Assembly (NCBI GenBank): GCA_945859605.1
Contig: OX243825.1
Span: 19,957,581-20,021,580 of the forward strand
Length of the DNA: 64,000 nt
Direction: 5' to 3'
From: Lumbricus rubellus
Taxonomy: Eukaryota; Annelida; Clitellata; Crassiclitellata; Lumbricidae
In this document: piece by piece, positions 1 through 13,724 of the stretch
Layout: every line of letters begins with the position of its first letter
Position numbering within the stretch: the stretch's first letter is position 1
Translations under genes and position numbers: made by a program
Notes under the pieces: generated by a model
Seen by the model: the letters and a program-made list of their open reading frames with translations, nothing else
Databases searched by the model: none
What the model was told of the DNA's origin: nothing

Positions 1-478
1 TTACCAATCTGTCATACCATGCTCACAATCCATAATGGATTGATCTTGATGACTTTAATGTAAGCAAATCCATATGGTATTTTATTTCACAATGATTTAA
101 CTTCAACTGGATCATTACTGGATAATTTACCTTTTCAAGTGATTAGCAGTGTAACAGAAACTGTGCGAGCAGTCTCCAGATTAAAAGAAGGATTCTACTC
201 ATTCCGCTTTGACTAAAAGATTGAATGTGGTTTCGTTTTGAAACCACTATCCATTCTAAATTTGACATCATCCTCAGCTGCATTTTAAGATCTGATATCA
301 ACAGCAATGGAATCACATTTGAATAATAGCTCTTGCAGTCACTGCAAAGTTTCACAAAAACACGAGGTTTTGTAGCAAACAGGTTCTGTATTAAAAAGCT
401 TTGTCTTCAAATTTTGGATTCATATTATATTAGAAGTCAAGTAATAGTGAGGCACTTAAAATGGAGGCTCCCGTGTAC
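1..478. other. Intron sequence, nothing recognised
   Basis: AT-rich intronic DNA downstream of exon 68. No spectrin-like frame and no repeat seen. Confidence 0.5.
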
Positions 479-649
479 CTTGACAACATCGAGGTGACCA
501 TTAATTGAGTTAACGTCTGAGTTGTCCATTTCATTACGAGCATTGTCATGTCGCTGACGAGTCATTTGCAACCACCGGTTGCACTCAGCCGTTGCTTGTC
601 TGTAGCCGTCAAAATCCTTCGTGAATTCACAAACCTTTCGACTTCCGTC
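479..649 (-). CDS. SYNE1-like: Window exon 68, cycle 16 A exon
   Basis: 57 codons from [10 protein letters not shown] to LDVVK, phase 0, donor AAG|GTACAC. The acceptor TCTGCAG gives phase 0 and an A-like length. Another CTGCAG 42 bases upstream would open onto a stop in this frame, so it is not used. [14 protein letters not shown]. The next (B) exon lies outside the window. Confidence 0.82.
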
Positions 650-3398
650 CTGCAGAATATCACAAACATCTCTAAGCACTCACTGCAGAAAAACTTCCTT
701 TACAGTTAAACTCCGTAACAATTTCCGTCTTTCTACCGAATATTAGATTTCATCAATTGATCAAGGCTACTGCTCCAAGAAATTTGTTAAATGAGATAAA
801 ATGATGATATGCGACAACATTAAAAAAGTGAAGACTTTATTGAATGCTTCATTCGATAAGAATGATCTGATTCATGGACCTGCAGGGAATTTTGGCCCAA
901 TCACAAGCACACACAGAAAAGGCAATCAAAAGTTTTAAGTGTTTCCTCAAGTTTAATGAATCGCCATTTGAAGATAACCTGTTTTCAAACCAATAAATAA
1001 CTGTAGTCAAACGACGAATGTATCCTTTTGCCAATCATGAAACAAACCTTTGCAGACGTCTGCAGTGACTTTAGTCGTGTAGTCAACTGGACGAGCAAGG
1101 TCGTCATAGACTGATCTGGAAGTTTCTGTAGAATGTTTTGCGCCAAGGTATTAACCTCTTCCAAGTCTGCCTGGCGAATGGAACAGTCTTGGATAAGACT
1201 CTGAAAGCAACGGCAATTAAAATTCAGGTTAAAACACAAACATTCAAAACAGACAGAAATTTGTACTACCAAACTTTAAAACATAAATCAGAACCCCCTT
1301 CTACATTCTTCCACCCGACATGAAAAACTATTCTACCTTATGGCAATTGTCAACACTTTAAGGTCCACTGGTTTCCCAGTTACTTTAAGTACGCTTTCAT
1401 CATGTTAACTGATAGGTAAGCTCATGATATCTGTCACCAGACTCCATTTTCAAGGGCAATCCTCAAAACAATGGTAAAAGGTTTGAAGATGTTTCAGTGC
1501 GCCATAGGTCAGTCTTAAATCACATAACGCTAAAATAAAATAATGTCTTGTATCACAATAAGTACTGAGTTACATTACCCTACATTATTTATTTATTCAT
1601 TTATTTATTTACAGAGAATTTGATATAGCGCTCCTTCAAGGTTACTACTCAGGAGCGCTCCCAGTCCAACCCCGGTCGAATAAGACAGTCTTGAGAAGAG
1701 AAAGAAATGAAGTAGAAGTAGAAAGGCTAATAGGTATTTGACGAAGGATAACAGGGAGCTAATTCCAGGTCGCAGGGCTAGCCACGGAGAAAGCACGGCG
1801 CTGCCTGATTGCAGTCCGTGAGCGTGGAACAATAAGTTCCGCTTGTGCAGCTGAGACATGTGATAAAAGAGTAATAACAAGAACATACCTCAAATTGTAT
1901 TTTAATTTCCTCAACAGACAACGGTTCCATAGGTTTACAAAGGGCTTTCAACTGGATTTCCGCTTCATTCAACCACTTCTCGAACTTTGCGTGCTTCAAC
2001 TGAAACTCCATTCTTCCAGATGAAACAGATTGCAACATCGACTCAGCCTTAAGCACTTCCTGATTGAAGCCCAAAAACTCAGAGCATAGCACCTCAACCT
2101 CATGTCTGATATGGTCGGACCCTGGCTGTCCGGTCTGTCGTGCGGTCTCCCTGCCCAGGCTCTCCATCTTTTCTACCACCGTCTTTGCATCAGATCCAAG
2201 TGAAGTCTTGATTTTCTGTTGGTATCATATAACACAAATAAAAAATTATCTTTTACGTAAACAGCAGACAGAACTGCAAATTATTTTTACTTGGACCGAA
2301 AAATACCACATGGTAGTTCATTCATTCATTCATTTAGAGAATTTACATAGCGCTTCTTCAAGAAACCTACTCAGAGGCGCTCCCAGTCCAGCCACAGCTA
2401 AAAAATGCATTTGAGCAACTTATAAAAAGCTTTGTTTTGAACAAAACTGTCCACGATACTTATAAAAAGTTTTGTTTTGGACAAAACTGTCCACGATATA
2501 ATCAGAGGTTATAGTTAAGCAACTTAGTCAAATCCCAAAACTACAAACGACACAACTCAATCTGAAGATGATAAGAGAAAGCAATCGGACTAAGAACACA
2601 TCCATTTGAAACAATCATTGTTTGTTTGTATGTGCACTTGTTATAGCGCCCCTTCAAGCGCTCTATCTACTCAGAGGCGCTCCCGAATGTATCGCAGGAC
2701 TTGCCGTTTACTTTCCAGCTTCTACCAATACCAAATTATACTGCTTGGTGAGAGGCACGTGTGCATAAACAACTCGCCAAAGGTCGTTACCCGAAGTCGA
2801 ACCTGCAACCTCATTCTCCGCGAGCAGGCGCATTACCGATAGGCTACCGAGTCACTGGTATCCGGACATTACCCCCCGGCCCATTACCCCCTGCCATTAC
2901 CCCCCTGCCATTGCCCCCGACCATAACCCCCCCGTAGGACATTACCCCCCCTGTCATTACCCCCCGGTCGTTTACATTTAGGTCCAGTGTATGCATGCAT
3001 GCATGCATGTATGCATGTGTGCATGTATGTATGCATGTATGTATGTATGTATGCATGCATGCATGTATGTGTGTACGTATGTATTCATGTATGTAAGTAT
3101 GTATGTGTGCATGTATGTAAGTATGTATGTATGTAGGTATGTATGTAAGTATGTATGCATGCATAATTTCATACTCACATACACACTTACATACATACTT
3201 ACATACATAAATACATGCGTACTTAGATACATACTTACATACATACATATACGCACATACATACTTGCATACATGCACACTTACATACATACATACATAC
3301 TTGTACGCACATACATACATACATACATACATACATGCACACATACATACATGCACACATACATACATACATACATACATACATACATACATACATAC

Positions 3399-3429
<31 letters not shown>

Positions 3430-6400
3430 CATACATACATACATACATACATACATACATACATACATACATACATACATACATACATACATACATACAT
3501 ACATACACTGGACCTAAATGTAAACGACTGGGAGGTAATGGCAGGGCGGTAATGTCCTACGAGGGGTAATGGTCGGGGGGTAATGGCAGGGGGGTAATGG
3601 CAGAGGTAATGGGCCGGGGGGTAAAGTCCTAGACCCGAGTCACTATAATTACTTGCAACGGAACAAATTTTTTAAAAACACATGATATCCAAAAAATAAC
3701 TTACTCCAATTTCCATGAGCTTTTTCTCAAGCGAATCAACAGACGTTATAACCGCTGCACTTCGTAGACGTTGCTTTGCCTCCTGCAGCCAATCAAGACA
3801 TTGACGATAACTGTCATCAAACTGTTCGTGTATCTCGACGTACTTCTTTGCTTCATCAACAGATTTCTTGGCCGCTGTTTTCATTTGTTCATAATTTGAC
3901 GTCAAGATTTTCACAGACAGATTAACTGCAGGGTCAGAAATTAACGCAGCCTTCTCTACGATGCTATCAACTTGTTCTCTATGAGTGATGATATCCTTGT
4001 GAAGTTCCTGTAATTGACAAAAAGAAATCAACGATAAAACCACTGTTATAAAACAAACTCAGTGCAGTTGTAATAATCTCAAATTACACAATAGTAGATA
4101 AGTTTGTATGCAGAAATAAATCATGTAGCACTAGATATATCTATCTTGACAAGTTGACAGAACCTATTACTAAAAGCAGCGAGCACAAAATGAACTTGAA
4201 AACTTTGCCTTAGAGAGATCTGAGCAAACACGTGAAAAACATAAAATGATTCAATCAAATCTTTTTTATGATCATCATGAAATATTTCATGACAAAATAA
4301 TAGCAAAACACAGTTTAAATAGCAGGAAAGCCATAATGTGGAAAAATGTCACCAACGAAAACTTCAAAATGGAAACCTATTGTATTACAAACTGACTCAC
4401 TTTCATCTTTTCCAAGTGAATTTTCTTTTCCGCCAGATCTCTTTTCAGGATGCTCCCTGCTTTCAGCTTGACTTCTGCATCCCTCATCCAAGCATTCATA
4501 ACTTCCTGAACCTTGCTGAAGTCTTCCAAGCTGCTGCGGAACCCGTGAATTCTCGCCTTTTCAGTCGCAATCTCATTCTTTACATCACCGTAGGCAGATT
4601 TAAACAACTCCAATTCACTGACTATGGTAGTAGCGCCACCTGGTTTTGTTTGCTGAAGAACGCGTCCACTTAGTTCGGCAACTGAATTCAACTTTAATTG
4701 ACCCTGGTCAATGCTTGACTCCATAGACTGAAATGGTCATATTTTTGCGTTAAATAAAATCAAATAAAATCATTTATATTGCAACCAATCAAGAATCAAG
4801 AAAAACAGAAGTTTTCGAATGCATAAGGTAGTTCACATGCAATCTTTGTAATAGTTCTACACTGTTATATATTGTGAGGAAAGGTGGTGTAGGAGTATGC
4901 TCAGTGCCTTGGAGCTGGAAGGTTGCGGGTTTGAATTCATTTCAAGCCGCTGCATAGTGACCCTGAGCAAGTCCTTCATGCGCAATTGCTCATGCATTTC
5001 AGTGTGAATCTCTGATTCAGTTTCTGCACTGTAGTCAGGAGCAAAGGCTTGCTGTCACATTATTTCTTAATAAAACAAATATACATGTACCGGTATATAT
5101 AAAAGTTCGAAAACAAGCAAATGAAAAATGAAACTAACGAATGATTGAGAATGAACTTTTTTATGTAATTTAAAAACATGATCAAAACTCTGCTTACATT
5201 GAGTTTTGATAGATTCAAATCAAGTTCGTTCCTTGAGCTTGGTCCACTCGATAGACATGCAACCGTCTGTTTTGCTGATTCGAGCCAAGTTCTGAAGTCA
5301 CTTGCTGCAGCGGAATAGTTTTTATGGCTGACATACGATGCCTCCAGCATTTTCACTCGCTCCTAAAATATTAATGGCTGTTGTTAATTCTGTTCCATGC
5401 TCTAATTTTAAAGCAAATATTTAGGAATTGAAATACCAATAATAATAAAGCGTCTTTGATTATTGTGCACTAAAGGCACGGTGGTGTAGTGGTGGCGTTG
5501 TTGCCTTGGAGCCAGAAGGTTCGAGGTTCGAATCCACCTCAAGCCACTGCGTAGGAACCTTAGACAAGTCCTTCACTTGCAATTGCTCAGCGCTTTGGTG
5601 CGAAACTCCGTTGCAGTGTCCGCTCTGCATTCGGGAGCGCCTCTGAGTAGGAGAGAGAGCTTGATGGGGCACTATAACAAGTGCACATACAAACAAAACA
5701 AACCATATTCAAACACATACCTTGTAACGAGAAAGCAGCGTTTGATATTTCGTTGAAAGCTGCATGACGGAATGTGAGACACGAGCGTCCGAGTTAACCT
5801 CGAGCAGCTGCTCAGCCGATCGACTCACTGAGTCCAACTCCTTCTGATGCTCTATGACATTCTGAAGTTCAGACTAAAACGAAACAAAATAAATATATTG
5901 AAAAATTAATAAAAAATCAAGTACAGCGAAAATTGCTTGCATTAACAAAGCAGTATTTAAAAAATTAAATTGTTTTACTTAATCCTCTGTACATCTTGGA
6001 CGTAAAACACTAAAGTCCAGCTGGCAAATGTTAGCCACTGTTCGTCAATGTTAAATCTGCACTATTCTCAAGACTGGCTTTCCATATTTAAGAATATTTA
6101 TCTACTGAACAGCTTTGAATTTAAAAACCTTTTCACAAGTATTGAATTGCTTCAGGATGAAAAGAATCGTAAGACCACGTGACAATTTATGTCATCATAC
6201 AACAGTCAATTATTGGCTTGGCAGTAGGGAATGGTCCCTCTCAGATATTCCCTAGATCACTCTATGACACATTCTATAAGCACTTGAAAACTGTTAATTT
6301 TGACCGTGCTGGAGTCGGGAGCACCTCCGAGTAGTTTTCTTTATGAGGTGCTATATAAATACCTGAATAAATGATCGAATGATCACACAGAAGATTATTT

Positions 6401-9400
6401 CACCTTTCTGCCGTAGCAGTAAACAAATAACAGATAGCAAAGGTAAATAACCCTTTCCCGCCGGACCAGGTCCCCCGTGACCCGATTAACAGGATATGTA
6501 TCAAAACAATTCTGGCTGGAAAGGGTTAAGGTCTGATAACTAAAGTAAACCAACATAATGTAAGTAAGTAAGTGGCCAGACGGTTCGCTAACCTTCCTAA
6601 CAAGCACTACCTCACTACTTAAGGATTTGATAAATAATTAAGTAAGTAAGAAAACCCATTAAATACAAAACCCACACTGCCAATCATAAGTGGATAAGAG
6701 AAAAACACACCAGATTTTTCGCATATTCCCGTTCCTTTTCCTCCGCAGTGGACTTCAGTTCAGGTTCTTTCAGCAACGAGTCGGATGCCCACGCAAGCCA
6801 CGTAGAGAAAGACTCACGAGCTTCTTCGAATGAATTCCAACTTTTCCGGCAGTCGTCCAGACTGGAATAGGCGCTGTCAACCTGTGAACGCAATCCACTG
6901 AAACTCGTGGTGGAGGTTTGAAGTTCCTGTCGAATCCGATTGCAACCGGTTAGAGACGTCTGCTCCATGGCTCGGTCGCCTGCAAGTCTTGCGTTTTTGA
7001 GGAGTTCGTTTCCAGCAGCGAGTTCGCGTTCAATTTCCTTTAAAGTTTAAAAAAAATTCTGTAGAGATGGTCACTGAGTAAACTGCATCCTTGAACTGCC
7101 TTAATAAATACTCGTATAGATTCGGTAACTAGTCATGCATGTATTGTATTGAATTGTATTGTATTGAATTGTATTGTATTGAATTGTATTGTATTGAAAT
7201 CTATTGTATTGTACTGTATTCAATTGTATTGTATTGTACTGTGTTGAATTGTATTGAATTGTATTGTACTGCATTGTATTGTACTGTATTGAATTGTATT
7301 GTACTGTATTGTATTGAATTGTATATGACCATTTATAAAGTGCGTTACTCAGCAAAAAGGCTTTTCAGAAGAAATGGACTTCCTCTCATCAGTTTGCTCC
7401 AACTTTCTCTCTGGTAGTATGTCCTCATCCTTCTCCTGCCACAAATCTTGCCTTTTCTCTCATGGTCGATCGTGCTGGGAGCGCTTCTGAAAGACCTTTG
7501 TTGTGAGAAGCGCTTTATAAATGATCTTATACAATACAATACAAAACAATACAATGCAATACTGAGGTATTGATTGATGTGATCTCAATTACCTTGACTC
7601 TTTCCAGCAATACAATACAATACAATACAATACAATACAAAGGTATTGATTGATGTGATCTCAATTACCTTGACTCTTTCCATTTTCAGCTGAATTGTTT
7701 CCTTGTCTCCGTGTGCGTCTGAACATGCAATCACTTTCTCCTGCATCCTCCGCAACCACATCTGGCAGGCGTTCGATGCACCTTCAAACTCCTGGTGTTC
7801 TGCTGTAATCCTTTCTATCACGTCTACATTATCCTTAAAAAAAATAAAAAAACCTTTTCACAAGTAATTAGCAACTCCAATTGTGCCATTCAGGAATCAA
7901 CCAAGAAGGTCAATAGCCAGAAGACCAGAACATAATGTAATTTAATTAGTAATTTCTAAAATAGGTCTTAAAATAACAGAAAGTTTCCCAATAGCGATCC
8001 AGACAGAAAAATTCCATGCAGAGTGAAGGGATAGGAATTCCATAAGGAGGGGTCCAATGATGGTAAAGGATCAAGTCTGAGCAAGAGCGGTCCTAGCGAT
8101 AGGCCCTAATATAGGAGAAAGTAAATTTAAAATAGAAATCCCGTGTACTGCAATTTCGTGATTCAAATTGTAATTAAAATGATTGCAACACAGAAATGAC
8201 TTTTATGCAGAGTCTTGCTCACGTCTACTTGTAGAACCTCAATTACCACATTAAGTTTTGGTGACTATTTTGATCAATGCATCGAAGGAAAGGGTAGACT
8301 AAGAGGGAAAAAGTCTCTCACATTGTGTGTGTGGTTTATGTGCATAATTCTGCAGTTAGACATTTTTAACCAAGCAAATACCTGAACTTTCTCTTTCAGT
8401 AAACTGTATTCTCGACACACAAGTTGACTCGGCAAAAGTGGAACGGCAGCTGCAGAAGCAGCTTCTTTGGTGAGCATCAGTTGGTTGGCCTTGCCTCTCA
8501 AAGTTTCAACTACAGATTCCTGTGACAATATGTTCTGAAGAAAGCTCTGGAAGAGAACAAAGACATTTATTACCACAATAGACTAACACAAAAAATATTT
8601 CAGACTCATGTTCAGTTTTCTGAACAAAATAATCAATAAATTACACAATACACTTCAGACACCTATGATGCTGTATAAGCTACTTAGTGAATAAACTCTC
8701 GTAGGTGCATTATAGTTTTCACAATACAGAAATTTTTTATATTATATAATAAATTACATTTAACACATAACTGAATAAAATTATTGAATATTTATGTGGC
8801 ATCTATGGAACAGCAGCATCCGTTTAACTAATTGAATTTGACTGGTATTTATATCTTAGAAAAGATTCACAAAGTACTTTTGTCTTCTGCAGTTTCGATT
8901 TCTTTTCCGTCAGATCAGACTTTGGTTCAACGTCCGCTAGATGGCGCTTCATGTCCTGAATCCAGCGCTGCACCTGGTCGATGTTTTTATCGAGGTCACC
9001 CCACCTCAGCATTCGAGACTCCAGGTCAGCTTTACGGTCAGAGAGTGAGGTTAATAGAATGTCCCACTCCTTCTGAAGAGACTCAAGTTCAGAACGAATC
9101 TGGGAACAGCCATCTGGTGAAGAATTGTCAGACGTTTTCTTGCCCCACAATTCTGCGGTGCTCAGGATGCTTCGCTTTTCCTCGACAGTTACAATGAACT
9201 CCTAAAATCAAAACGCTTAACATATTTACATGTACCATGACATTCATGAAGAATCGAGCCTTTTCTGTTGTTGGTCCGGTGGTCTGGAATGGCCTTCCTT
9301 TTGAACTACCCCTACACCCTATAGGACTCTACCACGATCGTTCCTTACTAAACTTAAAACGGTTCTTTTTAGGTGCGCTGGAGTCGGGAGCGCCTCTGAG

Positions 9401-12400
9401 TAGTTGTTTTTACTTGAAGGAGCGCTATATAAATGTCTGAATGAATGAATGAATGAATGAATGACAGCATAAGAACCTATGCATCTAGCGTAAAAGCTTC
9501 AAACATTAGAACAGTCAAACCTATGCAAATCAAACACTGGAAAAGATTCTCATATGGCATAGAATGTTTCCATAAAGCGAAAGAATGAAAGCAGGCATGG
9601 GGGGGGGGAGTTCAGGCTAATTCGTTGTAATGATCATTCATGTTGAGCAAGCATCTGGATTATTTGCTAATAATAATAATAATAATAATAAAAATAATAA
9701 TAATAATAATAAAAATAAAAATAATAATAATGATGATGATGATGACAATTTCTATGGCACTGTAACACAGCACATGCCTCTATAAACAAAAACGCAACCA
9801 GCAAGAGGTGCGCCTTAGAAAAGAGATATTTCTCGAGTCAAGAATTGAGATTTTGCAGTTGCTCTCACCTGTAGGTCACGCAGTTGCTGCTGTATGCTCT
9901 CCTTATCACCATCCACCTGTAGGAAGCTGAGCATCTTCTTCTTGGCAGATATCAGCCAACTTATACAATTCTGTATCGCATCCTTGTAGTGTTCGTGGTC
10001 GTCAACATTTCGCTCCAGTTTCTTCATCAAATCCTGTGAAAAATACCATGAATGTATAAATTTGTGTATGTACAGTTTTGCAGACATATGTCAAATACTG
10101 CACATTTATGCAGATCTCTTTTTCTGAGATATCTCAAAATATATATGAACAGATAAAAAATGAACATAGGTATCTTAAGAGTAGTTTTTTACTTGAAGGA
10201 GCGCTATATAAATGCCCGAATGAATTAATGAATGAATGAATCAAAGGAAATCATGTACTACAGTTGTACTACAGCTGTCCAGAAGAGCAGCAGTAGTAAG
10301 AGTACTGCACCAAAGAAAAATCATAGACTTGGGAGGATCTAATCTAATCTAATCTATTCTAATATAATCTAAAATAATTTATTCTAATCTAATGAGGAAA
10401 CTTCTGGAGCATCAAGGCAACAGCCACTTCTAACCAACAAAATATTCCAGAAACACAATCCATTGGGACAAAACGAATAAAAAATATCAACCAATGTAGC
10501 TCAGTTGAGAGAGCGCAGGTCGTTAAACTGAGAGTCATCCACGCGACTCGTGTTAGAGCCTCACACAGGGCATTAACTTATAAAAGTTTCTGTTAGCTGC
10601 CATTCGCGCTTTGCTGGTGTATTGCTTGACTCGGGTTCCGCTGAAAATAGGATAGCCCCTCCCACTTCTGGCTTGGCCGAACCAGGAGTGACCCAGCACT
10701 TAGGCCATTAGTGTTAAGCCGAACCCACTGCTGTAAAGCCGACCTGCGTGTCGTGCTATAGTGGGCCGTATTTCGTATAACCTGTACCTGTACTCATTCT
10801 GCGGTTTGTCAGATTAAATCATTAAAAGAATAATATTAAAAAAAGAATAATATTAAACCAGACCTTGAGATATGTTTCCAGTTCAAGGTAGCGAGAATGT
10901 AGTTGAGTCAACTGCAGCACAAGCTGCTGATCAGCCGTGCTTTGGCGCAGACGTTGCACCTTGCTCGACAATTCGTCAAAGCTACGCTGTCTCCCTGTCA
11001 GCTCTTCAACGAAGTTCTGATATGTATCCAGTGTTGCCCTTTTGTCATCCAGTGTCGTCTGCGGTTGTGTTGTGGCCCTGACCTTGACCTCCATTTGTTT
11101 CAACCAATCAGAGAGACACTCAAACAGTCGGTCAAATTCCGTCAACTGAGACAGAACTCTCTCTGGAATCATAATTATGAAGCATATTCATTTATTAAAT
11201 TTAAACTAACAAACCACCAGGGCTTTTTGTAACGTGCAGTTGTACACAAAATGTGCAGTTCTAAATAGATTTGTGCAGCTATAGAAGCACTTCTGTACAG
11301 TTAAAACTAGCAAAAAAGGTTCTTTGTCCTCCGATTGAAAGTAATTTACCATGGAGGTAGGGAATGGAAAGATGGAGTTGTGCAGTTCTAAAAATTCCAT
11401 AAAAACAGCCCTGCAAACCACAGTATGCATGCAAGAAATGGTATGAGCACATGATAGCAAGTTCAACAAGAGATGCTTTTATAACTCTAGCGCATGACAG
11501 CCTATTAGGTGCAGATCCAGCATACTTATGTTCCTTTGTGATACAGGGGCACAAAACCTGTCGCTTGTTGCTAACTAGAATTTCACTAGAAGCTGAAATA
11601 GGTGAGAGGGTTAAGAATGTAGAAAATTCTTCAATTAGGAAGAACGTACCTGTCTGTGCTGAAGCGTCGTTGACATTTGATCTCCATTTGTCGTAACTAT
11701 CCAACAGAGAATTCACCTCAGCACGAATCAAGTCCTGCCCTCTAGGGTCAGTGTTGGGACTGACAATGTTTGCTTTCTCTGATACGTTTCTTGTTTTCAG
11801 GTTGCCATCAACGATGCTGTTCTGCAACTCCTGCACACGCACAAAAGCATGAATTCGTCTCACCATCATAGCATAACAAACAATCTATTCATTCATCATA
11901 GTATAACAAACAATCCATTAATTTGCAATGGAAATTTAGTTTATCGTTATAAAGGAAACCAAAATATAAATTATAAATGAGAAAAGTCACTAAAAATATG
12001 AATCAACCAACCAACCGATCAATCAATTAATCAATTGATATAAACAAATATTGATTGATTGACCAAACAATATTGGTTCATAAAAATTATGTTGTCACAG
12101 ATGCAACTAATTACAAGTTACACAGGAAATGATGATTTATTATGTAGCCACACAACAATTTCATAATATGGGAATTTTTATGTTAACTAATATACTTCTT
12201 TAAATAAGATTTGCTCATAATAGTTCCCGACTCTGAAATATGGTAATTAAAATCTGTAAAAAAATACATTAAATCATCTTTTCATAATGTTATGTTCTGT
12301 AGTGTCATTACATGAGACCACCTACCAAAAGACATTCATGGACAGTCAGAACCTTGTGACGATTTCCAGCAATGCTACTGGTCGAGGCTAGTCTGTCATG

Positions 12401-13660
12401 AGATTTATTCAGCCAATCACGTGCATCCTGAATGGCATCTTGGAATGTTTGGTGATCGGCAACATAAAGCTCCCACTGACTCAGCAGTTGCTAAACAAAA
12501 ACCAAAATGGCACCCACATAAACGTAAATATAAACAGAAGTGCTGCATACGCATGCATTGTTAAGGAATGGTTGTCCTGTTGGTGAATTGTTCTTTGCAT
12601 CTCTGTGGCATAGTTCTGCAATTATGTCATTACATAACATCTATAACAAGAGTTTCAAGTGGTTCAGAAGACCTGTAGTCCGTGTTAGAACCACTGTCAT
12701 CTGTAACAAAATTCTGGACCACACGCCTGGGAACTAGCACAGACAGATTCATAACAAAACTTATTAATACACTTACCCTGATGATCTGATAATGTTACAT
12801 GTGACTAACTTACATTAGGGGTATCTGCCATGTTTTTACAATGATGTTAAACTCATTTTGGGTTAGGCATGATTTCTTCTGTCTGTATTTTTTCTGTTTT
12901 CAGATCTCTCTCTTTCTTGCTTACCCCCTGCCCACACACATTGTCTAAGCTTCAGCATGTAATACAATACAAACAGCAATTTGAGTACATACACAAGGAT
13001 GTCTTTGTTTCATAATACTAAACTAATTAGACTCCTGTTTTCTCTTATCACCCAGATTGTCTAGTGCTCGTCAAATTAATCAAACTCAGTTATCTAGTTA
13101 AGAAATATGTTTTATCGTACACTTGTGTTTTATTACTACTTCTGCCTAAATTTATTTAATTGCTACAGGTGGCCCAATAGCGGGACCTAGGTTCCTTAGA
13201 GTTGTAGTCCTATTGTTCCCTTGTTACCAGTCTGTTTTTTCCTACTGTACTTGTTTTTTCCACATCTGTCTCATTACTGTAATTTGGATTCATTAAAAAT
13301 TATGGTAATGGTTATGGCTAAGGTATTGATGACCTATAACGCTGAAAAGTGATTGACATCAGCTGAAAAAAAATCAGTTATTACTCTTGCATTGTTGACC
13401 AGTTGATCGTAGCGTCGAGGTAGCTGAGAAAGAGAATCACTTCCAGCTCGATTATTATCGATCATCGACTGCTGTAACGCTCTACCGTTCTGCTGAATCT
13501 TAGCGACCACTGGCTGCTTCTCCATTATGCCAGATATCAGCACCTAAGGAGAGAAATTGCCACAAGCAGTTTTTTTGGTATATTCTCTAGAAACTTTAAA
13601 GCAAATTGTTAGATAGCCGTGTTAAAAGCTACTACCTCTACGCAAATGTTTAGATACTTT

Positions 13661-13724
<64 letters not shown>

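Noticed and set aside
650..692. Earlier acceptor for exon 68 (CTGCAG about 42 bases upstream)
   Set aside because: In the required phase 0 it opens directly onto TGA, and the exon would exceed the A-type size.
2844..3569. Several overlapping 60-192-codon frames of Tyr/Ile/His/Thr or Met/Tyr/Val/Cys repeats
   Set aside because: They are translations of the ACAT/ATGT tetranucleotide tract inside the foldback element, open on both strands.
7101..7417. Overlapping frames rich in Tyr/Asn/Gln or Cys/Ile/Leu/Tyr
   Set aside because: Products of the pentanucleotide microsatellite.
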